A stretch of 64,000 bases of DNA from NCBI RefSeq assembly GCF_000420025.1, contig NZ_ATUD01000011.1:62001-126000 (forward strand). The letters are read 5' to 3'. The translations under genes were made by a program, and so were the position numbers. Positions 1 through 8,300 of the stretch are shown here, piece after piece (position 1 is the first letter of the stretch; each line of letters opens with the position of its first letter). The notes under the pieces are model-generated. The model did not search any database, was not told the DNA's origin, and worked only from the letters and a program-made list of their open reading frames with translations. This DNA is from Patulibacter americanus DSM 16676. Its GTDB lineage: Bacteria > Actinomycetota > Thermoleophilia > Solirubrobacterales > Solirubrobacteraceae.

Positions 1-1
1 G

Positions 2-808
2 ATCCTGCTGCTGCACGGGTACTCCGACTCCGCCGACACCTGGTGGCGGGTGCTCGAGCTGCTCGCCCACCGCGGCCACCGCGCCGCCGCGATCGACCTG
101 CCGGGCTTCGGCGAGGCCGACCGCCTGCGGCCCGACGAGCCCATGTACGTCCAGTACCGCGAGGTCGTTGCAGCGACCTGCGAGCTGTTGTGGGGCGACG
201 AGGCGCCGATCATCGCCGGCAACTCCATGGGCGGCGCGCTCGCCTTCCTCTGCGCGGAGGGTCGCCCCTCGCCCGCCGGGATCGTCCCCATCGGTCCCGC
301 GGGGTTCGACCACCCGGGGTGGTTCCGCGTCATCGAGCAGCAGCCGCTGCTGCGGTGGGCGCTGAACGACGCGCTGCCCGTCCCGACGCCCGTCCTGCGC
401 AGCATCACCTCACGCGTGTTCCGGCAGCTGGCCTACGGCGACGTGAGCCGCGCGCACCCCGAAGACCTCGAGCGCTACGCCCGCCACGTCTCGAGCGCCC
501 GTGACGTCCGCCGCCTGCTGGCCACGGGCCGCCGGCTCATGGGCGAGCTCGTCGACCCCTTCGCGCTGGCCCAGGTCGACTGCCCCGTCCTGCTCGTGTG
601 GGGCGAGCGCGACCGCATGGTGTCCTGCCGCGGCGCCCGTCACGTGCTCGCGGCGCTCCCCGACGCCCGCTTCGAGCGGCTCGCCGGCGTGGGCCACTGC
701 CCCCAGCTCGAGGTCCCCGAGCTCGTCTGCGACCTGCTCGGCGGGTTCCGCTGGGCGCTGCGCAGCCAGGACTGGGACGCGATGGACGGGCTCTCCGCCG
801 CCGCCTAG
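2..808 (+). CDS. Alpha/beta-hydrolase, 5' partial
   Basis: This is an alpha/beta-hydrolase fold protein cut by the left window edge, so its start is not seen. The first readable residues (ILLLHGYSDS) already hold the HG oxyanion motif, so only a short N-terminus is missing. The nucleophile elbow GNSMGG has its Ser codon at 224-226. A likely acid is the Asp in LVWGERD and a likely His is in GVGHCPQ, in the usual order for the catalytic triad. The substrate cannot be told from sequence; the closest general type is the esterase/C-C hydrolase group. A GTG at 50 is internal to the conserved fold and is not the real start. It ends with TAG at 806-808. Confidence 0.85.
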   Translation: MLLLHGYSDSADTWWRVLELLAHRGHRAAAIDLPGFGEADRLRPDEPMYVQYREVVAATCELLWGDEAPIIAGNSMGGALAFLCAEGRPSPAGIVPIGPAGFDHPGWFRVIEQQPLLRWALNDALPVPTPVLRSITSRVFRQLAYGDVSRAHPEDLERYARHVSSARDVRRLLATGRRLMGELVDPFALAQVDCPVLLVWGERDRMVSCRGARHVLAALPDARFERLAGVGHCPQLEVPELVCDLLGGFRWALRSQDWDAMDGLSAAA

Positions 809-934
809 GACCGGCCGGGCACCGCCCCGTCGCCCGGGGACCTCGGGCGACCACAGCCTCCCGTTCCGACGCGGCGGGGCGCACCGTCCCTTGCAGCCGG
901 CTCGCCGGGATCGGGGCCGTCCTACGATGGGTCG

Positions 935-2014
935 ATGCCGTCGTTCCCCCACCGCGTGGCCCCGGCCGTGCGCACCGTCCTGTTGGGCGCGGCGTTCGCC
1001 GCCGTCCTCCCTGCTTCATCCCTCGCCGCGCCGCGCCAGGCGCCGGCCCCCGCTCCCGCCCCGGCGCCCGCGCCGGCACCGGCTCCGGCCCCCGCGCCGA
1101 CCGACCCCCGCAAGGCCGTCATCGCCGCGGGCGTCAAGTTCGGCGACATCGACCTGTCGGGCAAGACGAAGAACCAGGCGAAGTCGATCCTGCGTGGCGC
1201 GCTCCAGGCCCAGCGGCCGTCGAGCGAGAGCGTCGTCGTGAAGATCGCCGGTCGCCCGCACCGGCTGAAGATGTCGACGATCACCTACCGCTTCGACCTC
1301 GAGAAGATCGCCAAGAACGCGGCGTCGGCGCCGCCCAACACCACGCTGCGCCCGGTCGCGACGTGGAGCACGCCCAAGCTCGACGGCTGGTTCCGTTCGA
1401 TCTCGTCCATGACGAAGTCGACGCGCAACGCGACGATCCGCATCGGCATCACCAAGCAGCGCGTCACGGGCTCCCGCAACGGCTGGAGGGTCGACCGCAA
1501 GACGCTCGAAAAGGCCGTCCTGCCCGTCCTGAAGGACACGTCGAAGGAGCGCGACCTGCGCGTCGGCGTCGTCCGCACGAAGCCCGCCGTCACCGCCGCG
1601 AGCCTCGCCCGGCAGTACTCCACGATCGTCACGGTCGACCGCCAGACGTTCCGGCTGCGGCTGTTCAAGAGCCTCAAGCTCTCCAAGAGCTACAAGATCG
1701 CCGTCGGCGCGGCCGGCCACGGCACGCCCGCCGGCATGTACTCCGTGACCTCGAAGCAGGTCAACCCGGCCTGGCACGTGCCCAACTCGGACTGGGCGGG
1801 CGACCTCGCCGGCCAGGTCATCCCGGGCGGCGCGCCGAACAACCCGCTCAAGGCCCGCTGGCTCGGCCTGCGCGACGGCATCGGCATCCACGGCACGTCC
1901 GAGACCTGGTCGCTCGGATCCCGCGCCTCGCACGGCTGCATCCGCATGCACCCCAGCGACGTCATCGACCTCTTCGGCCGCGTGCCGATGGGGACGACCG
2001 TCAAGGTCCGCTAG
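935..2014 (+). CDS. L,D-transpeptidase (YkuD domain), secreted
   Basis: This 359-residue protein should form 3-3 cross-links in peptidoglycan or attach proteins to it, outside the membrane. Residues 1-31 form a signal peptide ending near SLAAP. They are followed by an Ala-Pro repeat of about 25 residues that looks like a wall-spanning linker. A middle domain of roughly 150 residues resembles the peptidoglycan-binding region often found before YkuD. The C-terminal YkuD domain carries HGT (His about 319) and the SHGCIRM active-site motif with Cys at about 335. A TACGAT -10 box at 923-928 lies 6 nt before the ATG, so the mRNA is probably leaderless. A strong hairpin follows the stop. Confidence 0.9.
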   Translation: MPSFPHRVAPAVRTVLLGAAFAAVLPASSLAAPRQAPAPAPAPAPAPAPAPAPAPTDPRKAVIAAGVKFGDIDLSGKTKNQAKSILRGALQAQRPSSESVVVKIAGRPHRLKMSTITYRFDLEKIAKNAASAPPNTTLRPVATWSTPKLDGWFRSISSMTKSTRNATIRIGITKQRVTGSRNGWRVDRKTLEKAVLPVLKDTSKERDLRVGVVRTKPAVTAASLARQYSTIVTVDRQTFRLRLFKSLKLSKSYKIAVGAAGHGTPAGMYSVTSKQVNPAWHVPNSDWAGDLAGQVIPGGAPNNPLKARWLGLRDGIGIHGTSETWSLGSRASHGCIRMHPSDVIDLFGRVPMGTTVKVR

Positions 2015-2023
2015 GACCAGCAC

Positions 2024-2053
2024 GTCCCGGCCGGCGATCGGCCGGCCGGGGAC
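2024..2053 (+). terminator. Hairpin after the L,D-transpeptidase gene
   Basis: A GC-rich inverted repeat (arms starting GTCCCGGCCG and ending CCGGGGAC, 5-nt loop) begins 9 nt after the stop codon. There is no U-tract, which is common for terminators in high-GC actinobacteria. Confidence 0.55.
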
Positions 2054-2079
2054 AGGGGCGCGCCGGCCCCGCCTGAGCC

Positions 2080-2298
2080 CTACGGGTTCAGCGTGTTGCG
2101 CAGCATCCAGGCCGAGAGTGCCGAGAGGACGATCGCGAGGAACGGGATCCCGAAGCTCATGATCCCCACGACCGCGAGCACCAGGGTCACGACGCCGACG
2201 ACGCCGAAGCCCCCGGTCGCGAGGGTGAGGCGGTAGGCGCGGGTCTCCCGCTGCTTGCGCGTGAGACGGGTGCCGGATCGGCGCTGCAGATCGCTCAT
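2080..2298 (-). CDS. Small two-helix membrane protein (72 aa)
   Basis: The protein starts MSDLQRRSGTRLTRKQRE, a basic cytoplasmic head, and then has two hydrophobic segments (about residues 28-48 and 50-67) with a short tail. I do not recognise the family. The frame stays open upstream, but the residues there are Pro/Arg-rich translation of a repetitive intergenic region, so the ATG at 2296-2298 is preferred. It converges on the L,D-transpeptidase gene. Small proteins of this layout are common in actinobacteria, and nothing here indicates a function. Confidence 0.6.
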   Translation of the reverse strand: MSDLQRRSGTRLTRKQRETRAYRLTLATGGFGVVGVVTLVLAVVGIMSFGIPFLAIVLSALSAWMLRNTLNP

Positions 2299-2350
2299 CG
2301 TCCCCCCATGGTGGCAGAGGCGCGGGCCGCGACACGCCATTCGCGTCCAC

Positions 2351-2511
2351 GGACGACGGCGGGATGCGATCCGCCCATGGCGAAGACGGCTGGGGCTCGT
2401 GCACCCGGCAGGACGACGGCGGGGCACGGTCCGCCCGGGAAGGGGTCCGGGCCCCGGCCCGTGCTTCTCGGGTCGTACCGCGTCGGACGACGGCCGGGCA
2501 CGGTCCACCCG
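2351..2511. repeat. Three imperfect direct repeats in a divergent intergenic region
   Basis: Three copies of a unit of about 27 bp, each beginning GGACGACGGC and continuing with a GGGGCACGGTCC-like core and CCGCCC or CCACCC, lie at 2351-2377, 2411-2437 and 2485-2511. They occupy the gap between the small membrane protein gene and arfB, which point away from each other. A weaker relative of the core occurs near 870-893. Confidence 0.6.
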
Positions 2512-2534
2512 CATGGACGTAGCCTCCCGTGCCC

Positions 2535-2945
2535 ATGGAGTCGCTGCGCATCAACGGCGGGACCCGGATCCCGCTGAGCGACGTGGTGATCCGCGCCAGT
2601 CGCTCGTCCGGCCCCGGCGGTCAGCACGCGAACATGACCTCGTCCCGCATCGAGGTCGCGTTCGACGTGCGCGCGAGCCGAGCGCTCAGCCCCGGCCAGC
2701 AGGAGCTCGTGATCGAGCGGCTCGGCCCCGTCGTGCGTGCCGTCTCGCAGGACGCCCGCAGCCAGAGCCGCAACCGCGACCTCGCCCTCGAGCGCCTGGC
2801 CGACCGCATCCGCGACGCCCTCCACGTCCAGGCCAAGCGCCGCGCGACGGGCCCGTCCCGCAACGCGAAGCGCAAGCGCGTGGAGTCGAAGGTCAAGCGC
2901 GGCCAGGTCAAGAAGGAACGCCGCCGGCCCAACAGCGACTGGTAG
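2535..2945 (+). CDS. arfB: ArfB-type peptidyl-tRNA hydrolase / ribosome rescue factor
   Basis: This 136-residue protein matches the ArfB (YaeJ) family, which enters stalled ribosomes and hydrolyses peptidyl-tRNA when no stop codon is available. The GGQ catalytic motif is in SSGPGGQHAN near residue 30. The C-terminal 40 residues are strongly basic (Arg/Lys-rich), matching the tail that inserts into the empty mRNA channel. The length fits the family and excludes a full release factor, which would be over 300 residues. The ATG at 2535 is chosen over an in-frame GTG at 2529 because MESLRING matches the usual beginning of the family. A TAGCCT box lies 9 nt upstream. Confidence 0.9.
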   Translation: MESLRINGGTRIPLSDVVIRASRSSGPGGQHANMTSSRIEVAFDVRASRALSPGQQELVIERLGPVVRAVSQDARSQSRNRDLALERLADRIRDALHVQAKRRATGPSRNAKRKRVESKVKRGQVKKERRRPNSDW

Positions 2946-3027
2946 CGCGCCCCGGCGGGGCGGACGGCGCCCGGCCCACGACCCGGCGCGAGCGGGCCGA
3001 CGTGCCCCGGACCGAACGTGCCCGTCC

Positions 3028-3396
3028 TCAGAGCGCCGCGCCGACCGCCCGTCCGACCACCGCGGCGGCGAGGCCGAGCGCCAGGCTCAGGCCGACATTC
3101 AGCGCCGCGACGGCGAGCAGACCGCGCGACGCCGCGGCGACCGTGTCGAGCATCCACGTCGAGAAGGTCGTGTAGGCGCCCACGAGCGCGATCCCGACGA
3201 CGAGGTACGCGTCGTCGCCCAGGGCGAGGCCCGACAGCAGCCCGAGCACGAGCGCCCCGGACACGTTGACCACCAGGATCCCCGCCGGAAACGCCCCGCG
3301 GGCGCGTGCACGCACCGCCTCGTCGACGAGGAACCGCAGGACCGCGCCGCAGCCGCCCGCGAGGACGACGCCGGCCCAGAGGAGCACGTCGCTCAT
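3028..3396 (-). CDS. crcB: Fluoride channel subunit Fluc/CrcB
   Basis: This 122-residue protein has the four-helix Fluc layout: GCGAVLRFL near the start, NVSGALVLG in helix 2, and the diagnostic GAYTTFSTW Phe/Thr stretch in helix 3. Fluc channels export fluoride as dimers in the cytoplasmic membrane. Its ATG overlaps the last 4 nt of the next crcB copy (ATGA), so the two are translated together and probably form a heterodimer, as in other Gram-positives with paired genes. Confidence 0.92.
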   Translation of the reverse strand: MSDVLLWAGVVLAGGCGAVLRFLVDEAVRARARGAFPAGILVVNVSGALVLGLLSGLALGDDAYLVVGIALVGAYTTFSTWMLDTVAAASRGLLAVAALNVGLSLALGLAAAVVGRAVGAAL

Positions 3397-3911
3397 CGGG
3401 GTGCCCCTCCGCCGCGCAGGACTCCGCCGCCCCGCGGGGCGGCGCCGGGTCCCCCGTCGCGTTCATCGTCTTCTGGCGCGTCGGCGCCGCGGCGCGCCGC
3501 GGCCCGCCCGGCCAGCACGGCCGCGAGGCCCAGCACGACCGACGCCGTGGCGTACGCCACGGCCAGGCCGGGCGCGCCGTCGCGCAGCAGGTCGACGAGC
3601 TCGAGCTGGAGCGTCGAGAACGTCGTCAGGCCACCGCAGACGCCGGTGGCCAGGAACGGCCGGGCGCGGGGGTCCGCGGCGGGCGGCCGCAGCAGGCGCG
3701 TCGCCCACCAGCCCAGGAGGAACGCGCCGAGCAGGTTGACCGCGAACGTAGACCACGGCCAGGCGCCGGGGTCGTGCGGGAGGCCCCGTGTCAGTGCGGC
3801 GCGGACGAGCGTGCCGAGCGCCCCGCCGGCGAAGACCGCGAGGAGGGTCTGCCCGCGGCTGGCGGCGACGGTGGGCGGCGAGTCGGCCACGGTGGGAGGC
3901 AGGTCGGCCAC
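3393..3911 (-). CDS. crcB: Fluoride channel subunit Fluc/CrcB, longer paralogue
   Basis: This 172-residue Fluc subunit is first in the pair. The core shows GGALGTLVRA, the NLLGAFLLGW helix, and CGGLTTFSTLQLE in helix 3. It is longer than the family norm of about 125 residues because of an N-terminal head with a short repeat (LPPTVADSPPTVA) and a 35-residue charged, Gly-rich tail, both probably disordered. The start is GTG at 3909-3911, with a TACCCT box about 10 nt upstream on the coding strand. I looked for a fluoride riboswitch before it and did not find one. Confidence 0.88.
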   Translation of the reverse strand: MADLPPTVADSPPTVAASRGQTLLAVFAGGALGTLVRAALTRGLPHDPGAWPWSTFAVNLLGAFLLGWWATRLLRPPAADPRARPFLATGVCGGLTTFSTLQLELVDLLRDGAPGLAVAYATASVVLGLAAVLAGRAAARRGADAPEDDERDGGPGAAPRGGGVLRGGGAPR

Positions 3912-3999
3912 GGACCCGACCAGGGTACGGCCCTACGGACGGGCGGACGTCGCTCGGCGCGGTGGTCCGGCCACCCCCGCGCGGCGCTACCCTGCGCCC

Positions 4000-4272
4000 A
4001 TGACCGCCGTGCGCGTCCGTGCCGCCCTCGACGACACCCAGCTCGAGCAGGTCCTCGCGGGGCTGCGCGGGCAGCCCGACGTCGCCGCCGTGACGACGAC
4101 GGGCGACGGCTTCGAGGTCGAGCTCGCCGGCTACGCGCTCGACGCCGCGGAGGCCCGCACCGTCGAGCTGCTGCGGATGATCGAACCCGAGGCCGGCGTG
4201 GAGCGCGGCGCGCTGCGCACGGAGAGCCACCCGGACGCCAGCCCGGGCGGCATCAACGACGAGACCGCCTAG
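4000..4272 (+). CDS. Conserved small protein of unknown function (90 aa)
   Basis: A 90-residue soluble, acidic protein with no signal peptide or membrane segment. It starts MTAVRVRAALDD, contains an alternating hydrophobic pattern (VAAVTTTGDGFEVEL) suggesting an alpha-beta fold, and ends in a flexible SPGGINDETA tail. I do not recognise the family. The start is supported by a TACCCT -10 box at 3988-3993, exactly 6 nt before the ATG, the arrangement seen at many genes here. The next gene follows on the same strand after 134 nt. Confidence 0.6.
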   Translation: MTAVRVRAALDDTQLEQVLAGLRGQPDVAAVTTTGDGFEVELAGYALDAAEARTVELLRMIEPEAGVERGALRTESHPDASPGGINDETA

Positions 4273-4406
4273 CGGGCAGACGGTCCGGGACGCCCCGGAC
4301 CGCCAGCGCGCCCCGCGACGAGCGCCGACGCGCCACCGCCGCGCGTCGCCCCGGCGGCCCGGCCGCCGGTCGGTCGTCGCGCGGCGAGCCGGTACCTTCC
4401 GGGGAG

Positions 4407-5276
4407 ATGCTCCTCGCCGCCTTCCCCGCGGACCTGTGGCGGGACTACGTCGTGGAGCCCGGCCGGCAGGGCATCTTCCTCGTCCTCGCCGCGTTCCTCG
4501 GCTCGTTCCTGTTCATCCGCACGAGCGCCCGCATGGCGCGCTCGGACCGGTTCCCGTGGTGGCCCGGCAGCGTGATCACGGGCGGCGTGCACCTGCACCA
4601 CCTCGTGTGGGGCATCGTCCTGATGATGGCGGGCGGCTCCGTCGGTTTCGCACTGAACGGGCAGCAGCCGTGGTTCGAGGTCTCCGCGGTCGTCTTCGGC
4701 ATCGGCGTAGGCCTGGCGTTCGACGAGTTCGCGCTGTGGGTCCACCTGCGCGACGTCTACTGGGCGCGCGAGGGACGGACCTCGATCGACGCCGTCGCGG
4801 TCACCGCAGCCTTCATGGGCCTCGTCTTCCTCGGCATCAACCCGCTGCAGGTGACGGGCGACGACGTGCTCGCCACGCTCGTCTCGCTCGGCTACACGAT
4901 CGGTGCGCTGATCGTGACGGGCATCTGCTTCGCCAAGTCGCGGTTCTTCCACGGCTTCGGCGCGCTCGTGTTCCCGCCGATCGGCCTGTGGGCGCTGGTG
5001 CGCCTGGGCAAGCCGAGCTCGCCGTGGGCGCACTGGCGCTACGGGGAGCGCGACCCCGAGCGGCAACGGCGGGCCGAGGCGCGGTTCGGCCCGCACCGCC
5101 GGGTCACCCGCATCGTCGAGCAGCTGCGGGTCGCCGTCGGCGGGTTCCCGGCCGAGCCGCACGACCCGCGGGAGCGCGAGGCCGCCGCGGCGCTCGAGGC
5201 GGCGCACGAGCTGCAGGCCCGGGCGCACGCCGAGGCCGAGGCCGAGGCGCACCGCCAGCGCCACGCGCCGCACTGA
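4407..5276 (+). CDS. Conserved six-helix membrane protein
   Basis: This 289-residue integral membrane protein has about six hydrophobic segments between residues 18 and 205. A His-rich motif GGVHLHHLVWG sits at the second segment and a DEFALWVHLRDVYW stretch in the third loop, so metal binding or catalysis in the membrane is possible but unproven. The C-terminal 85 residues are charged and Ala/Glu-rich, a likely cytoplasmic coiled coil. I recall similar proteins annotated only as hypothetical membrane proteins in actinobacteria. GGGGAG just before the ATG could act as a ribosome binding site, and a TACCTT box is 8 nt upstream. The end of the gene is duplicated in tandem downstream. Confidence 0.7.
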   Translation: MLLAAFPADLWRDYVVEPGRQGIFLVLAAFLGSFLFIRTSARMARSDRFPWWPGSVITGGVHLHHLVWGIVLMMAGGSVGFALNGQQPWFEVSAVVFGIGVGLAFDEFALWVHLRDVYWAREGRTSIDAVAVTAAFMGLVFLGINPLQVTGDDVLATLVSLGYTIGALIVTGICFAKSRFFHGFGALVFPPIGLWALVRLGKPSSPWAHWRYGERDPERQRRAEARFGPHRRVTRIVEQLRVAVGGFPAEPHDPREREAAAALEAAHELQARAHAEAEAEAHRQRHAPH

Positions 5277-5332
5277 GCGGGGCGTCCCGCCGCACTGAGC
5301 GGCGGCGTCGCGCCGCGTTGAGCGGCGGCCGC
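5266..5332. repeat. Tandem triplication of the gene end
   Basis: Three units of 22-23 bp, each containing CGCCGCACTGAGCGG or CGCCGCGTTGAGCGG, run from inside the last codons of the membrane protein gene (5266) to 5332. The stop codon TGA lies inside the first unit and is copied in the other two. Confidence 0.65.
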
Positions 5333-5333
5333 C

Positions 5334-8300
5334 TCAGCGCCGGTGGCGCTCGTACGCCGGGGCGGCCCCGCGCCGCAGACGGCCGGCCGCCACGCCGCCG
5401 CCGGCGACGAGCAGCAGGACGGCGACGGCCCCGCCGATCTCCCACGGCAGCGGCGACGCCGGCCGGCCGTAGGCCGCGGCGGCGTGGTCCCCCTCGAAGG
5501 CCTCTTCCCGCCGGTCCTGCTCCGCGGCGCGGACGGCCGGCTGGAGCTGCCCCTGGACCTGCGTCTGCACCTGGCCCTGGGCCTGCGGCGCCGACCCCGT
5601 CTGCGGCACCTGGGCGTGGCCCGTGGGCGGCGGGGGCGCGGGCGGGCTCGGGGCCTTGGCGGCCGGCGAGACCGGCGGGGCGGTGGGGTCGGCCGCCGGA
5701 CCCGGCACGACGGGCGCGAGGGCCGGGGGCGGCGTGACCGTGGGCGGGGTGGAGGGGGCCGGCGTGGGGGCCGGTGCCGGCGGGGAAGCCACGACCGGCG
5801 CCCCGGGGGCGGGCAGCAGGGGCGTCTTGACGAGCCCCGGCGAGGAGGGCCCCGACGGGACTCCCGGTGCCTGCGGCTCGACGGGCGCCGCGTCGCCGTC
5901 CGGGCTCGGCACCGTCGGTGGGGTCCCGTATCGCGTGCCGAACCCGCACGTGCCGCGGGGCGGTGGCTTGGCGTCCGGCTCGCTGTCCGGAAGCCCCGGG
6001 GTGTCCAGCGGCACCACGGTGATCGTGTGGCGGACCTCGCGGCCCATCGTCCGCAGCGTCACGGTGGTCGTGCCGAGGCCGACGGGGCAGAAGACCCCGA
6101 GCTGCGGGTTGTCGACGGGCCGGCCGGCGTCGTCGGTCACGATGGTCGGACCGGCCTCCTCGAAACGGGCCACCGCTACGAACCGGCCCACCGACTCGTC
6201 GGACGAGCTGAAGCGCGTCGCGTCGCGCACATTGGTGTCGCAGTCCTCCGTCCACATCCCGCACGAGTTCGAGGGCAGGAAGCCCATCCGCAGAGCCGTC
6301 GCGACCCGGGGGCGATCGCCCGGCGCCGGGACCAGGTGACGGTGCTGGGCGGGGTCCGTGGCGTTGGCCCCGATCGGGGTCGCCGAGCCCAGCGTGACCC
6401 GCTCCTCCGCGCCGAAGAGCACGGGTCCGAGCAGCGGCTCGGTCCGCGGCTCGACCGGGGCGACGTTCGTCGTCGGGTCCCGGAGCGAGACGTCGACGTC
6501 GAGGGTGAGGAGGGCCGCGGCCCTCTGGCGCAGGTAGTCGGGCCCGCTCAACTCGCCGTCCTCCCCGAAGTACGCGGCGAACGTGACGCCGTAGCCCAGC
6601 GTCGACGACTGCAGCACGGGCAGTTCCTCTCCCGAGCCCGGGTCGCGCACGACCGTGCGGGCGGTCTCGCCGCCGAACCGACGGGGTTCCGGGTCGTCGC
6701 TGCCGGCCGTCGCGACGTACGCCGACGCCCGCCCGGCCAGGAGGGCCACCTCGAACGCGGCGTCGTCGGCCAGAGCCGCAACGGTGCCCTGGACCAACGA
6801 CGCGCTGCCTACTGCCACGACCGGAACCGCCCCTGCGCGCGCGTCGTCGAGGACGCGCCTGATCCACGCCGCCTGGGGCCCGTCCGGGCCGCCCTCCAGC
6901 CGTCCCGCCGCGTTGTCGATGGCGAGCACACGCACCCGGCCGGCGCTCGCGGAGACGTCGAACGTGAACCGGGTCGGGGCGCCCCCCGGGCCCGGCGGCG
7001 GGGCCAGGGCGGGGTCGACGGTGATGCCGTCCTGCGGAGCGCCCGTGCCGACCGGGGCCGCGGCGGTCGCGAACGCCGCGGAGAACGCCTGCGGTCCGCC
7101 GCCCTGCAGGTCTCCGGGCCCGGGGAGCGCGAAGGTCGGCGTGCCGTCCCCCGCGAGCAGCTCGCGGTAGCGGCGCGCTCCGGCCTCGTCGAGCGGCTCG
7201 CCACCGACCGACGCGCGGCCGCCGCCGACCACCAGCGCGGCCGGGCCCGCCCCGGAGCGCCGCATCTCGGACACCCGCCTCACAGCCTGCTCCAGGTGCA
7301 CGTCGGGCGTCACGCCCTGGCGGGCGCCACCCGTGCAACGGTCGAGGCAGGCGGGATGCCCCCCGATCGCCAGTCGCACGATGCCCGCCGCCACCGGCAC
7401 CTCGGCGTCCGGACCCGAGGCGGGCTGCTCCTCGCCCTCCTCGGGCGGGGCGGGCGCCGGCAGTCCCCGGACGAGCCGCTCGAACGACGTCGTCGTCATG
7501 ACCACCCGCTTGCGCGGGTCCTCGTCGGGCTCGTCGCCCGCGACGCCGCCGAGCGCCCAGCCCGTGCCGGCCGCGTCCACCGCCAGCACGCGGGTGCCGA
7601 CCGTCGTCGCCGGCAGGTCGCGGCCCCCGGAGGGCTGGTAGCTCGCGCGGTCGACGTCGACCCAGCCGTCCGCCGTCTCCCGCAACGTCACCGGGTCCAC
7701 CGGCGAGGGGTCGGTCGGGACCGGCGTCGATTCCTCGTCGTCCGCGGAGTTCTCGCTCTCCCCGGACCCCGCGTCCGGGTCCTCGTCGCCCGGCTCGTCG
7801 CCCCCGGCCTCGCCCCCGCCGCCGGGGGCGCCCGAGCCCCCGTCGTCGGAGCCCGGCGCGGGGACGGGGCTGGGCGGGAAGGGCGTCGGCAGCGGGGTGC
7901 GCGCGGGCGTGCCGGTGACGAGCGTCCGCACGCGGCCGTCGGGATCCCGCACGGCCGCGATGGCGACCGGGTGGGTCTCGAGCGGCGCGCTCGTGGGTCG
8001 CCACGGGGCCGTGGGGGCGTCGCGCACCCACAGGCCGTCGACCACGGTGCCGCCGCCGGGCTCGGTGGCGACCACGTCCACGCCGGGCTCCTGTCCGGCC
8101 GCGGCCATCCGTGCGCCCAGGTCCTCGTCGCGCACCCACTGGCCGTCCCCGGCGTGCCGGAACAGGCCGGCGCTCGTGGCGACCACGGCGACGCGGCCGT
8201 CGTAGGCGACCCCCGTGATCTCGGCGTCCGCGGCCGCCCCGGGCAGGCGGTCCGTCGCCCAGACCTCCGCGTCACCCCGGAGCAGCAGGCCCGCACGCCC

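Noticed and set aside
3912-3999. Fluoride riboswitch before the crcB pair
   Set aside because: The 88-nt region shows no recognisable fluoride-aptamer core, and a TACCCT box near the GTG suggests a leader too short to hold it.
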